DNA from: Kofleriaceae bacterium
GTDB taxonomy: Bacteria; Myxococcota_A; Polyangia; Haliangiales; Haliangiaceae
Length of the DNA stretch: 64,000 nucleotides
Assembly (NCBI GenBank): GCA_018057825.1
Contig: JAGPCY010000032.1
Coordinates: 1 to 64,000 of the forward strand
Reading direction: 5' to 3'
The notes beneath the pieces were generated by a model that made no database searches, had not been told where the DNA came from, and saw only the letters and a list, made by a program, of their open reading frames with translations. Position numbers and translations under genes: made by a program. Of this stretch, positions 27,133-38,628 are shown in pieces. Positions within the stretch are counted from its first letter, which is position 1; every line of letters starts with the position of its first letter.

Positions 27133-28059
27133 GTGTGCTGGCGTCGATCGTCCGTCGTGACCTCTCCCTCTCCCTCTCCCTCTCCCTCCCTCTCTCCCTC
27201 CCTCTCTCCCTCCCTCTCTCCCTCTCTGCCTCTCGCTCCCTCTCCCTCTCTGTCTCCCGCTCCCTCTCCCTCTCGGTCTCCCTCTCCCTCTCCACCCACA
27301 GCCTCGGGCATCTCCGCGCTCGCGCGGGCCGCGCTCGTGGTCGCCCTCGCGATCATCACTAGCGCCTGCCGCGCGTCGATCGACGACATGCCCGAGGTCT
27401 ACTACCGCGGCCCGGGCTCGCGGGTCCTGTGCGCGACCAGCGTCGACGACGCACGCGCCAGCTTCCGCAGCATCGAGGCCGGCCTCGCACGCGCGGCGCG
27501 CGACGGCGCCATCCTCCAGCTCTACGCTCACACGCCGGGCGCGACGATCTCGCACCTGCGGCTCCACGCGATCCTCGATCGCGCCGCCGATCTCGGGCTC
27601 GCGACCGTCACCTACCGCGACCTCGCCGACGGCGCGCCGGCCCGAGCCGGTCTGGCGCTGTCCTTCGACGACGACGGGGTCGACGCCTGGCACAGGTTGG
27701 CGCCGCTCTTCGACGCCTACGGCGCCCGCGCCACGTTCTTCGTCTCGGGCTATCGCAGGCTCGACGTGGCGCGTCGGGCCAAGCTGCGCGACCTGGCTGC
27801 GCGCGGCCACGCCATCGAGGCCCACTCCGCCGACCATCCTCACCTGGCCGCGGCCACCCGCGACGGCGTGGCCGGCTACCTCGCCGCCCAGGTGACCCCC
27901 GAGCTGGCCGCGATGCGCGCCGATGGCCTCGACCCGCGGGTCTACGCCTATCCCTATGGCGAGCACACCGACGAGGTCGACGCCGCGGTCCTCACCGAGG
28001 TGGCCCTGGTTCGCACCACCGCCTTCGCCGCCAAGCGCGACCGCGATCCCTGTCGGTGA
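27133..28059 (+). CDS. NodB-type polysaccharide deacetylase-like lipoprotein
   Basis: This 308-residue frame has the NodB metal-binding signature: LSFDDDGVDAW (Asp-Asp), HSADHPHLA (His-x3-His) and YAYPYGEHTDEVD. GARATFFVSGY is also typical. It probably removes acetyl groups from a cell-wall or surface polysaccharide. The start is uncertain: a GTG at 27133 precedes a CT-rich repeat that encodes Ser-Pro/Ser-Leu, and downstream LVVALAIITSAC is a lipobox-like leader, so initiation nearer 27330 is possible. The C-terminus ends soon after the last motif (RDRDPCR), making it shorter than many relatives. Confidence 0.75.
   Translation: MCWRRSSVVTSPSPSPSPSLSPSLSPSLSPSLPLAPSPSLSPAPSPSRSPSPSPPTASGISALARAALVVALAIITSACRASIDDMPEVYYRGPGSRVLCATSVDDARASFRSIEAGLARAARDGAILQLYAHTPGATISHLRLHAILDRAADLGLATVTYRDLADGAPARAGLALSFDDDGVDAWHRLAPLFDAYGARATFFVSGYRRLDVARRAKLRDLAARGHAIEAHSADHPHLAAATRDGVAGYLAAQVTPELAAMRADGLDPRVYAYPYGEHTDEVDAAVLTEVALVRTTAFAAKRDRDPCR
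27161..27294. repeat. CT-rich microsatellite at the deacetylase 5' end
   Basis: CTCCCT hexamers mixed with CCCTCTCT blocks form a pyrimidine-only tract of ~130 bases, unlike the CCGANN arrays. In the deacetylase frame it reads as SPSPSPSLSPSL-type repeats. Slippage could change the N-terminus length, or the frame if a non-multiple of three is gained or lost. Confidence 0.85.
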
Positions 28060-28081
28060 TCTGACCGCCGGTCGCGCCGTC

Positions 28082-30850
<2,769 letters not shown>

Positions 30851-30979
30851 CAGCGGTGAACCTAGCAGCCGCGGCACCGTCGGTCGCGCCCGCGCGGCCG
30901 AGGTCACACGTGAACGCAGGCGGTCGGGCCGTTTCTGCCCGCACCACGCGGCCGCGATCGCGGCTACCGTGGCAGCACC

Positions 30980-31273
30980 ATGAACCGACTCCTGCCCCTC
31001 GCGCTCGCGCTCCTCGCCCTCGGATGCGGTGGCGACGCCGCGTGTGAGCTGCCCGCGCAGTGGTCGACCGCGCGCCCCGGCGACGGCTCGACCTGCCAGG
31101 TCAATCTGTTCGGCGCCACCGAACACGCCGCCTACTGCGGCGGGACTCCCGGCAACTGGAGCTGCGCCTGTGGCCCCGCCGCCGAGAACCCGACCACGTT
31201 CGTCAGCCCGGATCTGTGCGAGCTCGACGGCGAAGACCGCGTGTGTCAGGCGATCGCGCGCTGCGGCTGGTGA
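30980..31273 (+). CDS. Small cysteine-rich lipoprotein
   Basis: This 97-residue protein has a lipobox leader (LLALGCGG). The mature part is compact with eight further cysteines (ACEL, TCQV, YCGG, SCACG, LCEL, VCQA, RCGW), likely four disulfides. It starts with an ATG divergent from the kinase gene; the 129-base gap could hold both promoters. Secreted and structurally disulfide-rich; function unknown. Confidence 0.7.
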   Translation: MNRLLPLALALLALGCGGDAACELPAQWSTARPGDGSTCQVNLFGATEHAAYCGGTPGNWSCACGPAAENPTTFVSPDLCELDGEDRVCQAIARCGW

Positions 31274-31328
31274 GCGCGGTCGGCTCGCGCGTGGCGCGAT
31301 CGAGTCCCGATCGAGTCCCGGGCGCGCC

Positions 31329-32705
31329 TCAGGGCGCGGCGAGGGTCGTCGGCGTGACGGCGCAGGCCGCGCTGCCGCAGGTGGTGTCCCCGGCGGTGCC
31401 CGGCGCGTGGCCGAGCTGGCCCAGGCCGTTCGAGCCCCAGGCGAAGGCGCCACCGCCGTCGTCGAGGGCGAAGGTCGATGAGCCGACCCCGAGGGCCGCG
31501 GCCGGGCGGGGCAGGGGCACCGCGGTCGGCGTCGGTCGACACGGGGCGAGGGGGCAGGCGGCGCCGCTGGCGTTGCCGTCGCCGATGCCGCCGACGTAGG
31601 CAGCGCCCCAGCAGCGCACCGCGCCGGCCTGGGTGCGCGCGCAGGTGACGACCATCGAGCCCGACAGCTCGACCACCTGGGTCAGGCCGGGCACCTCGCG
31701 GTGCTGGTAGCCGCTCGGCTCACTCGTGCCCCGGCCGAGCTGGCCGAACAGGTTCGAGCCCCAACAGCGCACCGTGCCGCCGGTGATCGTCACGCAGCCC
31801 ACGCGCTCGCCGATCGCCAGATCGATCGCGCCGGTCAGCCCGGCGATCCGGGTCGGCGTCGGCGCGCACCCCGTCGACGAGCACACCGTGCTGCCCTGGG
31901 GGAAGCCCAGGTTACCCTCGGCGTAGTGGACGCCCCAGCAGTAGACCTCGCCGTCCTTGATCGCGCAGGTGGTATGGCCGTAGCCCGCGCCGGCCAGCCG
32001 CGTCACGCCGGTCGATAGCCCAACCGCGTTCACGGGCGTCGCCGTCCAGCCGCCGAAGGTGCCGTTGCCCAGCGTGCCCTCGAGGTTGTTGCCCCAGCAC
32101 CGCACCGCGCCCGCGGTCGTGCGGGCGCAGGTGTGATCGCCCGCCACCACCACCTCGGCTACGCCGCTCAGGTTGCTCACCGCCGTCGGCGTCGGCGCGC
32201 ACCGCAACCCGCCACACATCGCGTCGGTCGCCGGATCGTGGCCGAGCTGGCCCTGGTCGTTGCGACCCCAGCACCACACCCGACCGTCGCGCGTCACCGC
32301 GCAGACGTGGTTGAAGCCGACCGACACCGCCACCGCGTCGCTCACGCCGGCCACCGCCGTCGGCGCGCTCCGGCACGGCGCCATGCGGTTGTACTCCTGG
32401 CACATCGTCGGCGTCGCTGTCGGCGCCACCCCGAGCTGGCCGAACTCGTTCGCGCCCCAGCACAGCACGCGCCCCGCCGTCGTCACGCCACAGGTCACCC
32501 CGTGCCCCGCCGCCACCTGCGCCAGCCGCTCCGGCGCATCGGGCCCGTCGATCGCCGCGTCCTGCGCGTCCTCCGGCCTCGCATCCGCCGCGGCATCCAC
32601 CGCGGCGTCCACCGCCGCCGCGTCCGCCGGGCCCCCCACGGTCCCGCAGCCAGCCACGGCGATCATCATCAGGATCATCGTCACGGTACGCATCAGGTCT
32701 CTCAT
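31329..32705 (-). CDS. RCC1-repeat lipoprotein
   Basis: This 458-residue protein starts with a lipobox leader (IAVAGC) and an Asp/Ala-rich linker. At least seven RCC1/BLIP-II-type propeller blades follow, marked by CWG motifs: VLCWGANEFGQLG, VWCWGRNDQGQLG, VRCWGNNLEGTLG, VYCWGVHYAEGNLG, VRCWGSNLFGQLG and related ones. The blades contain paired cysteines (HTCARTTAGAVRCWG). It is probably a surface-anchored seven-bladed propeller with a binding role. The ATG at 32705 is one of two close candidates (the other at 32693). The following ~296 bases (32706-33001) contain only a small GTCCA/TGGAC inverted repeat near 32812. Confidence 0.85.
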   Translation of the reverse strand: MRDLMRTVTMILMMIAVAGCGTVGGPADAAAVDAAVDAAADARPEDAQDAAIDGPDAPERLAQVAAGHGVTCGVTTAGRVLCWGANEFGQLGVAPTATPTMCQEYNRMAPCRSAPTAVAGVSDAVAVSVGFNHVCAVTRDGRVWCWGRNDQGQLGHDPATDAMCGGLRCAPTPTAVSNLSGVAEVVVAGDHTCARTTAGAVRCWGNNLEGTLGNGTFGGWTATPVNAVGLSTGVTRLAGAGYGHTTCAIKDGEVYCWGVHYAEGNLGFPQGSTVCSSTGCAPTPTRIAGLTGAIDLAIGERVGCVTITGGTVRCWGSNLFGQLGRGTSEPSGYQHREVPGLTQVVELSGSMVVTCARTQAGAVRCWGAAYVGGIGDGNASGAACPLAPCRPTPTAVPLPRPAAALGVGSSTFALDDGGGAFAWGSNGLGQLGHAPGTAGDTTCGSAACAVTPTTLAAP

Positions 32706-33001
32706 GCCCGCCCCCTCCTGCAACCGCCGCACCGGGCGCGCACCGCACCGCGCCCTCGCGCTTCGAGCGATCGTGTCCACTCCCCGCGACTGCTCACGCG
32801 CGCGTGTCCACTTCACTGGACCACCGCGCCGGCCAGCGGGCCCCTGACGCCGCAGCCCCGAGCGGGTGATCAGCCCACGACACCCAGGGAGCGTCCGGCG
32901 AGGCGCGAAACGCGCGCGACGGGGTTCTTCGCGCATAGCCACTCGAGGAGGTGGCCGGGGCTCGAGGGGTTCCGAACCCGCGCCGTGGTAGCAACGGGCC
33001 G

Positions 33002-33955
33002 ATGCGATCGACCTGGGTTTGGCTCGCGTTCCTCGTCGGCTGCCACCGCGACCGGGCGCCGACCCGACCGCCGTCGGCGCTGGCCAACGTGCCGGCGGTG
33101 GACGCGCGGGCGCCGGTGGCGTCGCGGTCGTCGGAGTTCGCGGCGCGCTTCGCGTCATTGCCGCGCGCGATCGTCATGGTCGCGCCGCGCGCGCTCGGCG
33201 ATCTCACCGCGGAGCTGGTGCGGAGCGTCGACCCGGTGTTCGATGCCGCGTGCTGGTCGCGGCTCGCGGCGAAGGTCGACGGCTACTACGACGTCAAGCT
33301 GGCCGACAGCCCTGAACTCGGCGTGTTTCAGCCGGCGCTCCTGCACGGCCGCCTAGGGCTCGACGAACTCCGCTCGTGCCGCGCCGCGGACGAGGTGCGC
33401 CGTCGTTCGTCGCACCCGAAGGTGCTCATCGCCGCCGAGGCCGGGTTCTTCCCGGTGGTCTTCGCCGACCTCGGCCACGACTGGACGCTGGTGATCAGCG
33501 GTGAGCTGCCGCTGATCCTGCCGGCGGCCGAGGCGCTCGCCGCCGCGCCGGCGACCGAGGCCAACCCGCTGGCTGGGCTCGTCGGTCCGTCGGCCGCGCC
33601 CGGCTGGCGGGCGATCGCGCTCGACGTCACTAGCGAGCTTTTCGGCGTGCCTTCGATCGGCGTGGGCGCCGAGTTCACGCCGAGCCCGGGCGACGAGCCA
33701 ACCCAGGGCCCCGTCACCCTCACCGTGCGGTTCGAGAGCGGCGACGCCGCGCGCCGCGCGCTCGCGGCCATGAGCGCGCCGCGGACCGATCTCTTCGACG
33801 AACCCGTGGCCGAGAGTCTGCGCCTGGCCCGCCAGCTCGGCACCGTGGCCGTCGTGGAGGACGCGGTCGTCTACCGCGGCTCCGTCACGCCGGCCTTCGT
33901 CGACTTCCAGAACCTCTACCTCGGGTACGCCCGCGGCCCCGCCGCGCCACCCTGA
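33002..33955 (+). CDS. Hypothetical lipoprotein
   Basis: This 317-residue protein starts MRSTWVWLAFLVGC, a short lipobox leader. The body (LPRAIVMVAPRALGDLTAEL; GYYDVKLADSPELGVFQPALL; GHDWTLVISGELPLILPAAEAL) is mixed alpha/beta with no recognisable motif. The opening segment loosely echoes the two paralogous lipoproteins at 1003 and 2022, but the similarity is weak. The ATG at 33002 was preferred over one 17 codons upstream because it gives a clean leader. Function unknown. Confidence 0.7.
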   Translation: MRSTWVWLAFLVGCHRDRAPTRPPSALANVPAVDARAPVASRSSEFAARFASLPRAIVMVAPRALGDLTAELVRSVDPVFDAACWSRLAAKVDGYYDVKLADSPELGVFQPALLHGRLGLDELRSCRAADEVRRRSSHPKVLIAAEAGFFPVVFADLGHDWTLVISGELPLILPAAEALAAAPATEANPLAGLVGPSAAPGWRAIALDVTSELFGVPSIGVGAEFTPSPGDEPTQGPVTLTVRFESGDAARRALAAMSAPRTDLFDEPVAESLRLARQLGTVAVVEDAVVYRGSVTPAFVDFQNLYLGYARGPAAPP

Positions 33956-34055
33956 TCGGCGGCCGGCGTGTGGCATCTTGTTCGGTGCGGGCCACCACGA
34001 ACCGCGTCATCGAAACCTGCCCTCATCGGACGGCCGCCACGAGAGCTTCGAAGGG

Positions 34056-34589
34056 ATGCGAGCGCTGCTGTTCACCATGGGTCTGTGGTCGATCGCGTGC
34101 GACGGGCGCGGCGACGAAGCGCCCACGACGTCGGGCGCCGCGCGACCCGCCGAGACGCCAGCAGCCACACCCCGCTCTCCCGCCGCGGCGCCGGGCCCGC
34201 TCGGGTCGCCGGAGGACAACGCGATCGCGCGCCGCCGCTGCGAGCTCCAGGGGCAACGGCTCCTTCGCACCGCGCTCGGCCTCGCCACGCGCCGCTATCT
34301 CCTCGACCATCCCGCGACCCGCGCGCCCGCCGGCTGGGACGACACCCTCGCGACTGCACCTCTGGATCGCGCCGCGCTCGTCGCCCGCGCCACCGAGGTC
34401 CAGCGCGAGGCCAGCGCCGCCCTCGAGACCACCACCGGCGACTGTCACGAGGCCCTGCGTCTCGACGCCGTCCACGCCCGCCTCGCCGCCGGCTCCGCCG
34501 CCACCGGCTCCTTCGCTGCCGCCGCCGGCTGCCTCGTCGACTTCCTGCGCGCCGTCGGCGAGTCGCCGAGCGTCCTCGATATCCACTAG
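34056..34589 (+). CDS. Hypothetical lipoprotein
   Basis: This 177-residue protein begins [17 protein letters not shown], a lipobox leader. A Pro/Ala/Thr linker is followed by a helical domain ([57 protein letters not shown]), with the helices in separate segments. No family recognised. The ATG at 34056 is preferred to one 26 codons upstream because it creates the leader. It is the last gene before the repeat array and the TIR/NB-ARC locus. Confidence 0.65.
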   Translation: MRALLFTMGLWSIACDGRGDEAPTTSGAARPAETPAATPRSPAAAPGPLGSPEDNAIARRRCELQGQRLLRTALGLATRRYLLDHPATRAPAGWDDTLATAPLDRAALVARATEVQREASAALETTTGDCHEALRLDAVHARLAAGSAATGSFAAAAGCLVDFLRAVGESPSVLDIH

Positions 34590-34708
34590 GCCGCAGCAGG
34601 CGTGCGGTCGCGCCAGCGAAGCCCGCCGGAGAGGAGCTCGCGGAGCTGCACCGCGGAGGGCGGCGGGGTGTGGGGCGGGTGAAGTCGGTCGAGCGCGGGG
34701 CGGGGATC

Positions 34709-34857
34709 GAGGCCGAGACAGAACCCGAACCCGATCCCGAACCCGATCCCGAACCCGATCCCGAACCCGATCCCGAACCCGATCCCGAACCCGATCCCGA
34801 ACCTGAGACCGAGACCGAGTCCGAGTCCGAGTTCGAGTCCGAGGCCGAGGCCGAGCA
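34709..34857. repeat. Mixed hexanucleotide array upstream of the NB-ARC/TIR locus
   Basis: From about 34722 to 34799, AACCCG and ATCCCG alternate, making a 12-base super-unit, then the array switches to GAGACC, GAGTCC and GAGGCC hexamers. It fills much of the 352-base gap between the lipoprotein and the NB-ARC gene. The remaining ~85 bases before the GTG start at 34942 may hold the promoter; no motif is decisive. Confidence 0.9.
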
Positions 34858-34941
34858 CCGGGTGAACATCGCACAGCGTCCGCCCCGCCCGCTCCGCACG
34901 CAGTTGGGCCGGGCATCGGAGCGCCGTGATAGCGTAAACCG

Positions 34942-37900
34942 GTGAAGCCGAAGTCGACGGAGGGGGGCCGGTCGCGCGTCTACAACGCGCCGGCTCGGGA
35001 CCCGGTCCAGGGCTTCTTTGGGCGTGAGACCGACCTCGAGGGCATCGAGTCGAGGTTGCAGTCGAGCGCGGCGCCGCGGGTGGCGATCGAGGGCCTGGCC
35101 GGGGTCGGCAAGACCGAGCTGGCGCTCCAAGTCGTGTATCGGCTCGCGAAGACCGACCGCTATCCGGGCGGCATCTTCTGGCTCGACGCCGCGACGCCAG
35201 CCCTCGACGCGGTCTGGGGCGGCGACGTCGCCGATGCCCTGGAGGTGCCGAGCGGTCCCGTCGCCGAGCGCGCGCGGCAGGTGATCCGGCGCCTCGAGGT
35301 CGGGGACCAGGCGCTGGTCGTCCTGGACAACGTCGAGAGCTGGACCGGCGACGAGCGCCCCGCGCCGCTGCCGCGCGGCCCGAGCGTCCATCTCCTGGTG
35401 ACGACCCAGCACCAGGGCCTCGGTGGCCCCAACGTCTTCCAGCACCACGACCTCTCGTTTCTCGGCCAGACCGCCGCCCGCGCGATGCTCCTGTCGCTGT
35501 CAGGCCGCGACGGCGCCGCCGAGCCCGGCCTCGACGCACTGCTGGCGCACCTGGGCGGTCACACCCTCGCCGTCGAGCTGGCCGGCGCCTACCTGGCGAC
35601 CTATCCCTCGACCACCGCCACCACCTACCTGTCCCGCCTGCAGGCCGGCACCGACCTGAGCGCCAAGGTCACGCCCCAGGTCGCCTACGCGCGCACCGTC
35701 GAGCAATCCCTCTCCGCCATCTGGGAGCGCCTCGACGAGCCCACGCGCCGCGCCTGGCAACTCGCCGGCGTCTTCGCCCCCGCCGAGGCCACCCTCGAGC
35801 TCCTCACCGCCTGCGGCGTCGACGAGGACGCGCAGCGCATCCTCCGCCAGCACCATCTCATCACCACCACCGCCACCCGCTGGACCATGCACCGCCTCGT
35901 CCGCGCCTACGGCGCCCGCGCCGGCACCGACGAAGAGCGCACCGCCGCTCAGCGCACGTTCCTCGATGCGGTGGTCAAGTTGGTCCGGAACATCGACGCT
36001 GCCACGGGCTATCGCGTCTACCGCGAGAACCTGCCGCACCTCGACCACGCTCTCGCGTTGGGCGAGACCGTGATGGACCGCGACGAGTTTGGCCGGGTGC
36101 TGGATCTCATGGGTATCGGTGCGTATTCGGCGGGTGAGCTGCTGCGGGCGAAGGAGCTTCTCGATCGTGCGCTCCAGGCGGACCTTTTGCACTTCGGCGA
36201 AGACGGTCCCAGGGTGACCAGCCGCCGATCCAACCTGGCCGTGGTGCTTCGGGAGCTGGGCGACCTGCCCCAGGCTAAGAGTCACTTTGAGGCGGTCCTG
36301 GCGTCGGACATTCGGCGCTGGGGTGAAGAGCATTCCGCGGTCGCAATGAGTCGGTCCAACCTCGCCTTGGTGCTCCAGGATCTCGGCGACGTGACGCAGG
36401 CCAAGCAGTTGCTCGAGAGCGCGCTGGCCGTAGAACGCCAGCACCATGGCGAGGACAGTTCCGTGGTCGCAACGAGTCGCTCCAACCTGGCTGGGGTGCT
36501 TCAGGACCTCGGTGAGCTGGTCGCGGCTCGGAAACTCCTGGAGGAGGCTCTTCGCTACTTCGAGAAGGAGCATGGTGACGACCATCAGATCGTCGCCACC
36601 TGTCGCGCGAACCTCGCCTCGGTGCTCCACAAGATTGGTGACGTGTCGCGAGCCAGGGAACTCCTAGAACGCGCCATCGACTCAAGTCGTGCGAATCTAG
36701 GCGAGGACCATCCCAGCGTCGCCACGTTCCGCTCCAACTTCGCAATGGTACTGAAGGACCTAGGCGACCTGGCGCAGGCCAAGGACCTGCTGAACCAGGC
36801 GCTGGCGTCGGACCTAAGGAACTTCCCCGACAGCCATCCCGGCGTCGCCAGCAAGCGCTCGAATCTTGCGTTGGTGCTTGCGGCCCGCGGCGATCTGTCA
36901 CAGGCGACGACGCTGCTGGAGCTGGCACTCGAATCGGGTCGACGGAGCCTCGGGGAGGGCCACTGGGTCGTAGCGAAGTACCGTGCGAACCTTGCGTTGG
37001 TGCTCAAGGACCTCGGCGACCTGCCGCGGGCCAAGGAGCTGTTGGAGCAATCGATCGACGCGGCGCGGAAGAAGCTCGGGGACGAGCACCCGAACGTCAT
37101 CACGTATCGAATGAACCTCGCCGAGGTCGTGAAGCGCATGAACGCGGCGGCCGCGGTCTCCGCGGCGCGAACGGAGTCGAAGGAGCCGACGATGACCGAG
37201 ACCCATGACGTGTTCATCTGCCACGCGAGCGAGGACAAGGCGCGGTTCGTGGAACCGCTGGTGGCGGCGCTGGTGGGCCACGGGCTCAGGGTCTGGTACG
37301 ACCGGTTCGAGATCGGGTTGGGCGATGATGTGCGGGCGAAGATGAACGAAGGGCTGCGCGGGTCGCGGTTCGGCGTGGTGCTGGTGAGTCCGTCATCGTC
37401 CAAGTTCTGGCCGCAGGCGGAGCTCGGCGCGCTGTTCAATCAAGAGGCGCGGGGGACGGGGGAGCGGCCGCGGATCTTGCCGGTGCGCTGCGACCTCTCG
37501 GTCGACGAGCTGACGGCGCGGGATCCGCTGCTGGCGGGGCGGCGATCGATCGGCTGGGAGGAGGGACTGGACGCGGTCGCGCGCGCGATCGTCGGGGTGG
37601 TCGAGCGCGCGCGGGCCGGGGCGTCTGCGGGGGCAGGGGGGACGGCTGCGGCGACGTCGACGCCGCCGCGGCCGGCGATGGTCGCGCCGGTGACGCCGGG
37701 CTCGCCCCCGGTGCCGACCTCGTCGCCGGCGACGGCGCCGCGGTGGGGTGGCGCCGCGGGTCGGTTGGATCTGGGCCTGGTGATCGCGTTGTCCGAGGAG
37801 CTGCGCCAGGTGCTGGCGCTCGTCGGCGACTACACCCGGCATCCGAGCGGCGACCTCGACGCCTACCTCTTCACGCGCAACGGCTATCGCTGCGCGGCGG

Positions 37901-38628
37901 TGCTGGTGGGCGAGATGGGGCAGACCCAGGCCGGGGTGTTCACCGAGCGCTTCATCGCCGCGCTCGACCCGGCGATGATCGTGTCGATGGGCATCGCGGG
38001 CGGGCTCAACGATCTGTGCGCCGGCGACGTCCACGTGCCCTCGCAGTCGGTGGAGTACCTCCAGGACGCCAAGGCCGCCGGCGTCGCGGGCGGCGGCTTC
38101 GCGATCGTGCCGGGCGCGCCGGCCTACCGCGTCGACTACGCGCTCCTGCGCGCGGCCCGCGCCCTCGAGTTCGATCACCCGGCGGCGTTCCGCGCCTGGC
38201 GTGCCGACGCGGCCCGCGACCTGGCCGCGCTCCTGCCCGACGCCGCCAAGCGCGCGGCGCTCCTCGCCGGCGGCGACGTGCGCGAGGAGGTCGTGGCCCT
38301 GGCCGACGGTCACGTCGCCACCGGCCCGGTGGTCGGCGCGGCGCGGGCCTTCGCCGACTGGATCCGCAGCCACGATCGCAACGTGAAGTCGCTGGAGATG
38401 GAGGCCTCGGCCGTGGTCCTGGCCGCGACGACCCGCCCCGACCCGCGGCGGGCCTTCATCCTCCGCGCGATCTCGGACCTCGGCGACGAGCGCAAGAAGG
38501 ACCTCGACGGCAAGTCCAACGGCGTCTTGCGCCGCTGGGCCATGAACAACGCCGTCCGCTACCTGTGGACCCTCCTCGACGTCGGCGCGCTGCCCCGCGC
38601 CGCGCCCGCAGGGACCACCGATGCCTGA
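34942..38628 (+). CDS. STAND protein: NB-ARC, eight TPRs, TIR, nucleoside phosphorylase domain
   Basis: This 1228-residue protein carries four modules. NB-ARC (~20-330): P-loop [10 protein letters not shown] with Lys57, Walker B ALVVLDN near 125-130, a GHTLAVELA helix, and WTMHRLV in the MHD-like position. TPR (~390-735): eight 42-residue repeats (RAKELL...GEDHPSVA...SNLALVL). TIR (~751-895): [15 protein letters not shown] and WPQAEL with Glu827 at the catalytic position of NAD-cleaving TIRs. Phosphorylase/nucleosidase-like (~941-1215): [18 protein letters not shown] (Glu1154) and RAISDLGD (Asp1179). The likely role is sensing a foreign trigger through NB-ARC/TPR, then destroying NAD or nucleosides. 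GTG start at 34942. An in-frame strong start lies at the TIR boundary, and the gene overlaps the next by eight bases. A defence role is inferred from architecture. Confidence 0.88.
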   Translation: MKPKSTEGGRSRVYNAPARDPVQGFFGRETDLEGIESRLQSSAAPRVAIEGLAGVGKTELALQVVYRLAKTDRYPGGIFWLDAATPALDAVWGGDVADALEVPSGPVAERARQVIRRLEVGDQALVVLDNVESWTGDERPAPLPRGPSVHLLVTTQHQGLGGPNVFQHHDLSFLGQTAARAMLLSLSGRDGAAEPGLDALLAHLGGHTLAVELAGAYLATYPSTTATTYLSRLQAGTDLSAKVTPQVAYARTVEQSLSAIWERLDEPTRRAWQLAGVFAPAEATLELLTACGVDEDAQRILRQHHLITTTATRWTMHRLVRAYGARAGTDEERTAAQRTFLDAVVKLVRNIDAATGYRVYRENLPHLDHALALGETVMDRDEFGRVLDLMGIGAYSAGELLRAKELLDRALQADLLHFGEDGPRVTSRRSNLAVVLRELGDLPQAKSHFEAVLASDIRRWGEEHSAVAMSRSNLALVLQDLGDVTQAKQLLESALAVERQHHGEDSSVVATSRSNLAGVLQDLGELVAARKLLEEALRYFEKEHGDDHQIVATCRANLASVLHKIGDVSRARELLERAIDSSRANLGEDHPSVATFRSNFAMVLKDLGDLAQAKDLLNQALASDLRNFPDSHPGVASKRSNLALVLAARGDLSQATTLLELALESGRRSLGEGHWVVAKYRANLALVLKDLGDLPRAKELLEQSIDAARKKLGDEHPNVITYRMNLAEVVKRMNAAAAVSAARTESKEPTMTETHDVFICHASEDKARFVEPLVAALVGHGLRVWYDRFEIGLGDDVRAKMNEGLRGSRFGVVLVSPSSSKFWPQAELGALFNQEARGTGERPRILPVRCDLSVDELTARDPLLAGRRSIGWEEGLDAVARAIVGVVERARAGASAGAGGTAAATSTPPRPAMVAPVTPGSPPVPTSSPATAPRWGGAAGRLDLGLVIALSEELRQVLALVGDYTRHPSGDLDAYLFTRNGYRCAAVLVGEMGQTQAGVFTERFIAALDPAMIVSMGIAGGLNDLCAGDVHVPSQSVEYLQDAKAAGVAGGGFAIVPGAPAYRVDYALLRAARALEFDHPAAFRAWRADAARDLAALLPDAAKRAALLAGGDVREEVVALADGHVATGPVVGAARAFADWIRSHDRNVKSLEMEASAVVLAATTRPDPRRAFILRAISDLGDERKKDLDGKSNGVLRRWAMNNAVRYLWTLLDVGALPRAAPAGTTDA
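37180..37194 (+). promoter_or_regulatory. Internal Shine-Dalgarno and ATG at the TIR boundary
   Basis: AAGGAG at 37180-37185 stands six bases before an in-frame ATG at 37192. That ATG begins [15 protein letters not shown], the exact start of the TIR domain and the counterpart of the next gene's natural N-terminus. An unusually good ribosome site at a domain border suggests that a separate TIR-phosphorylase product of ~478 residues is made. Whether it is used is unproven. Confidence 0.55.

Noticed and set aside
34942-38628. Two genes fused by a sequencing error
   Set aside because: The frame is continuous with no frameshift signs, and coding patterns are good on both sides. The internal ATG is kept as an extra start, not as proof of two genes.
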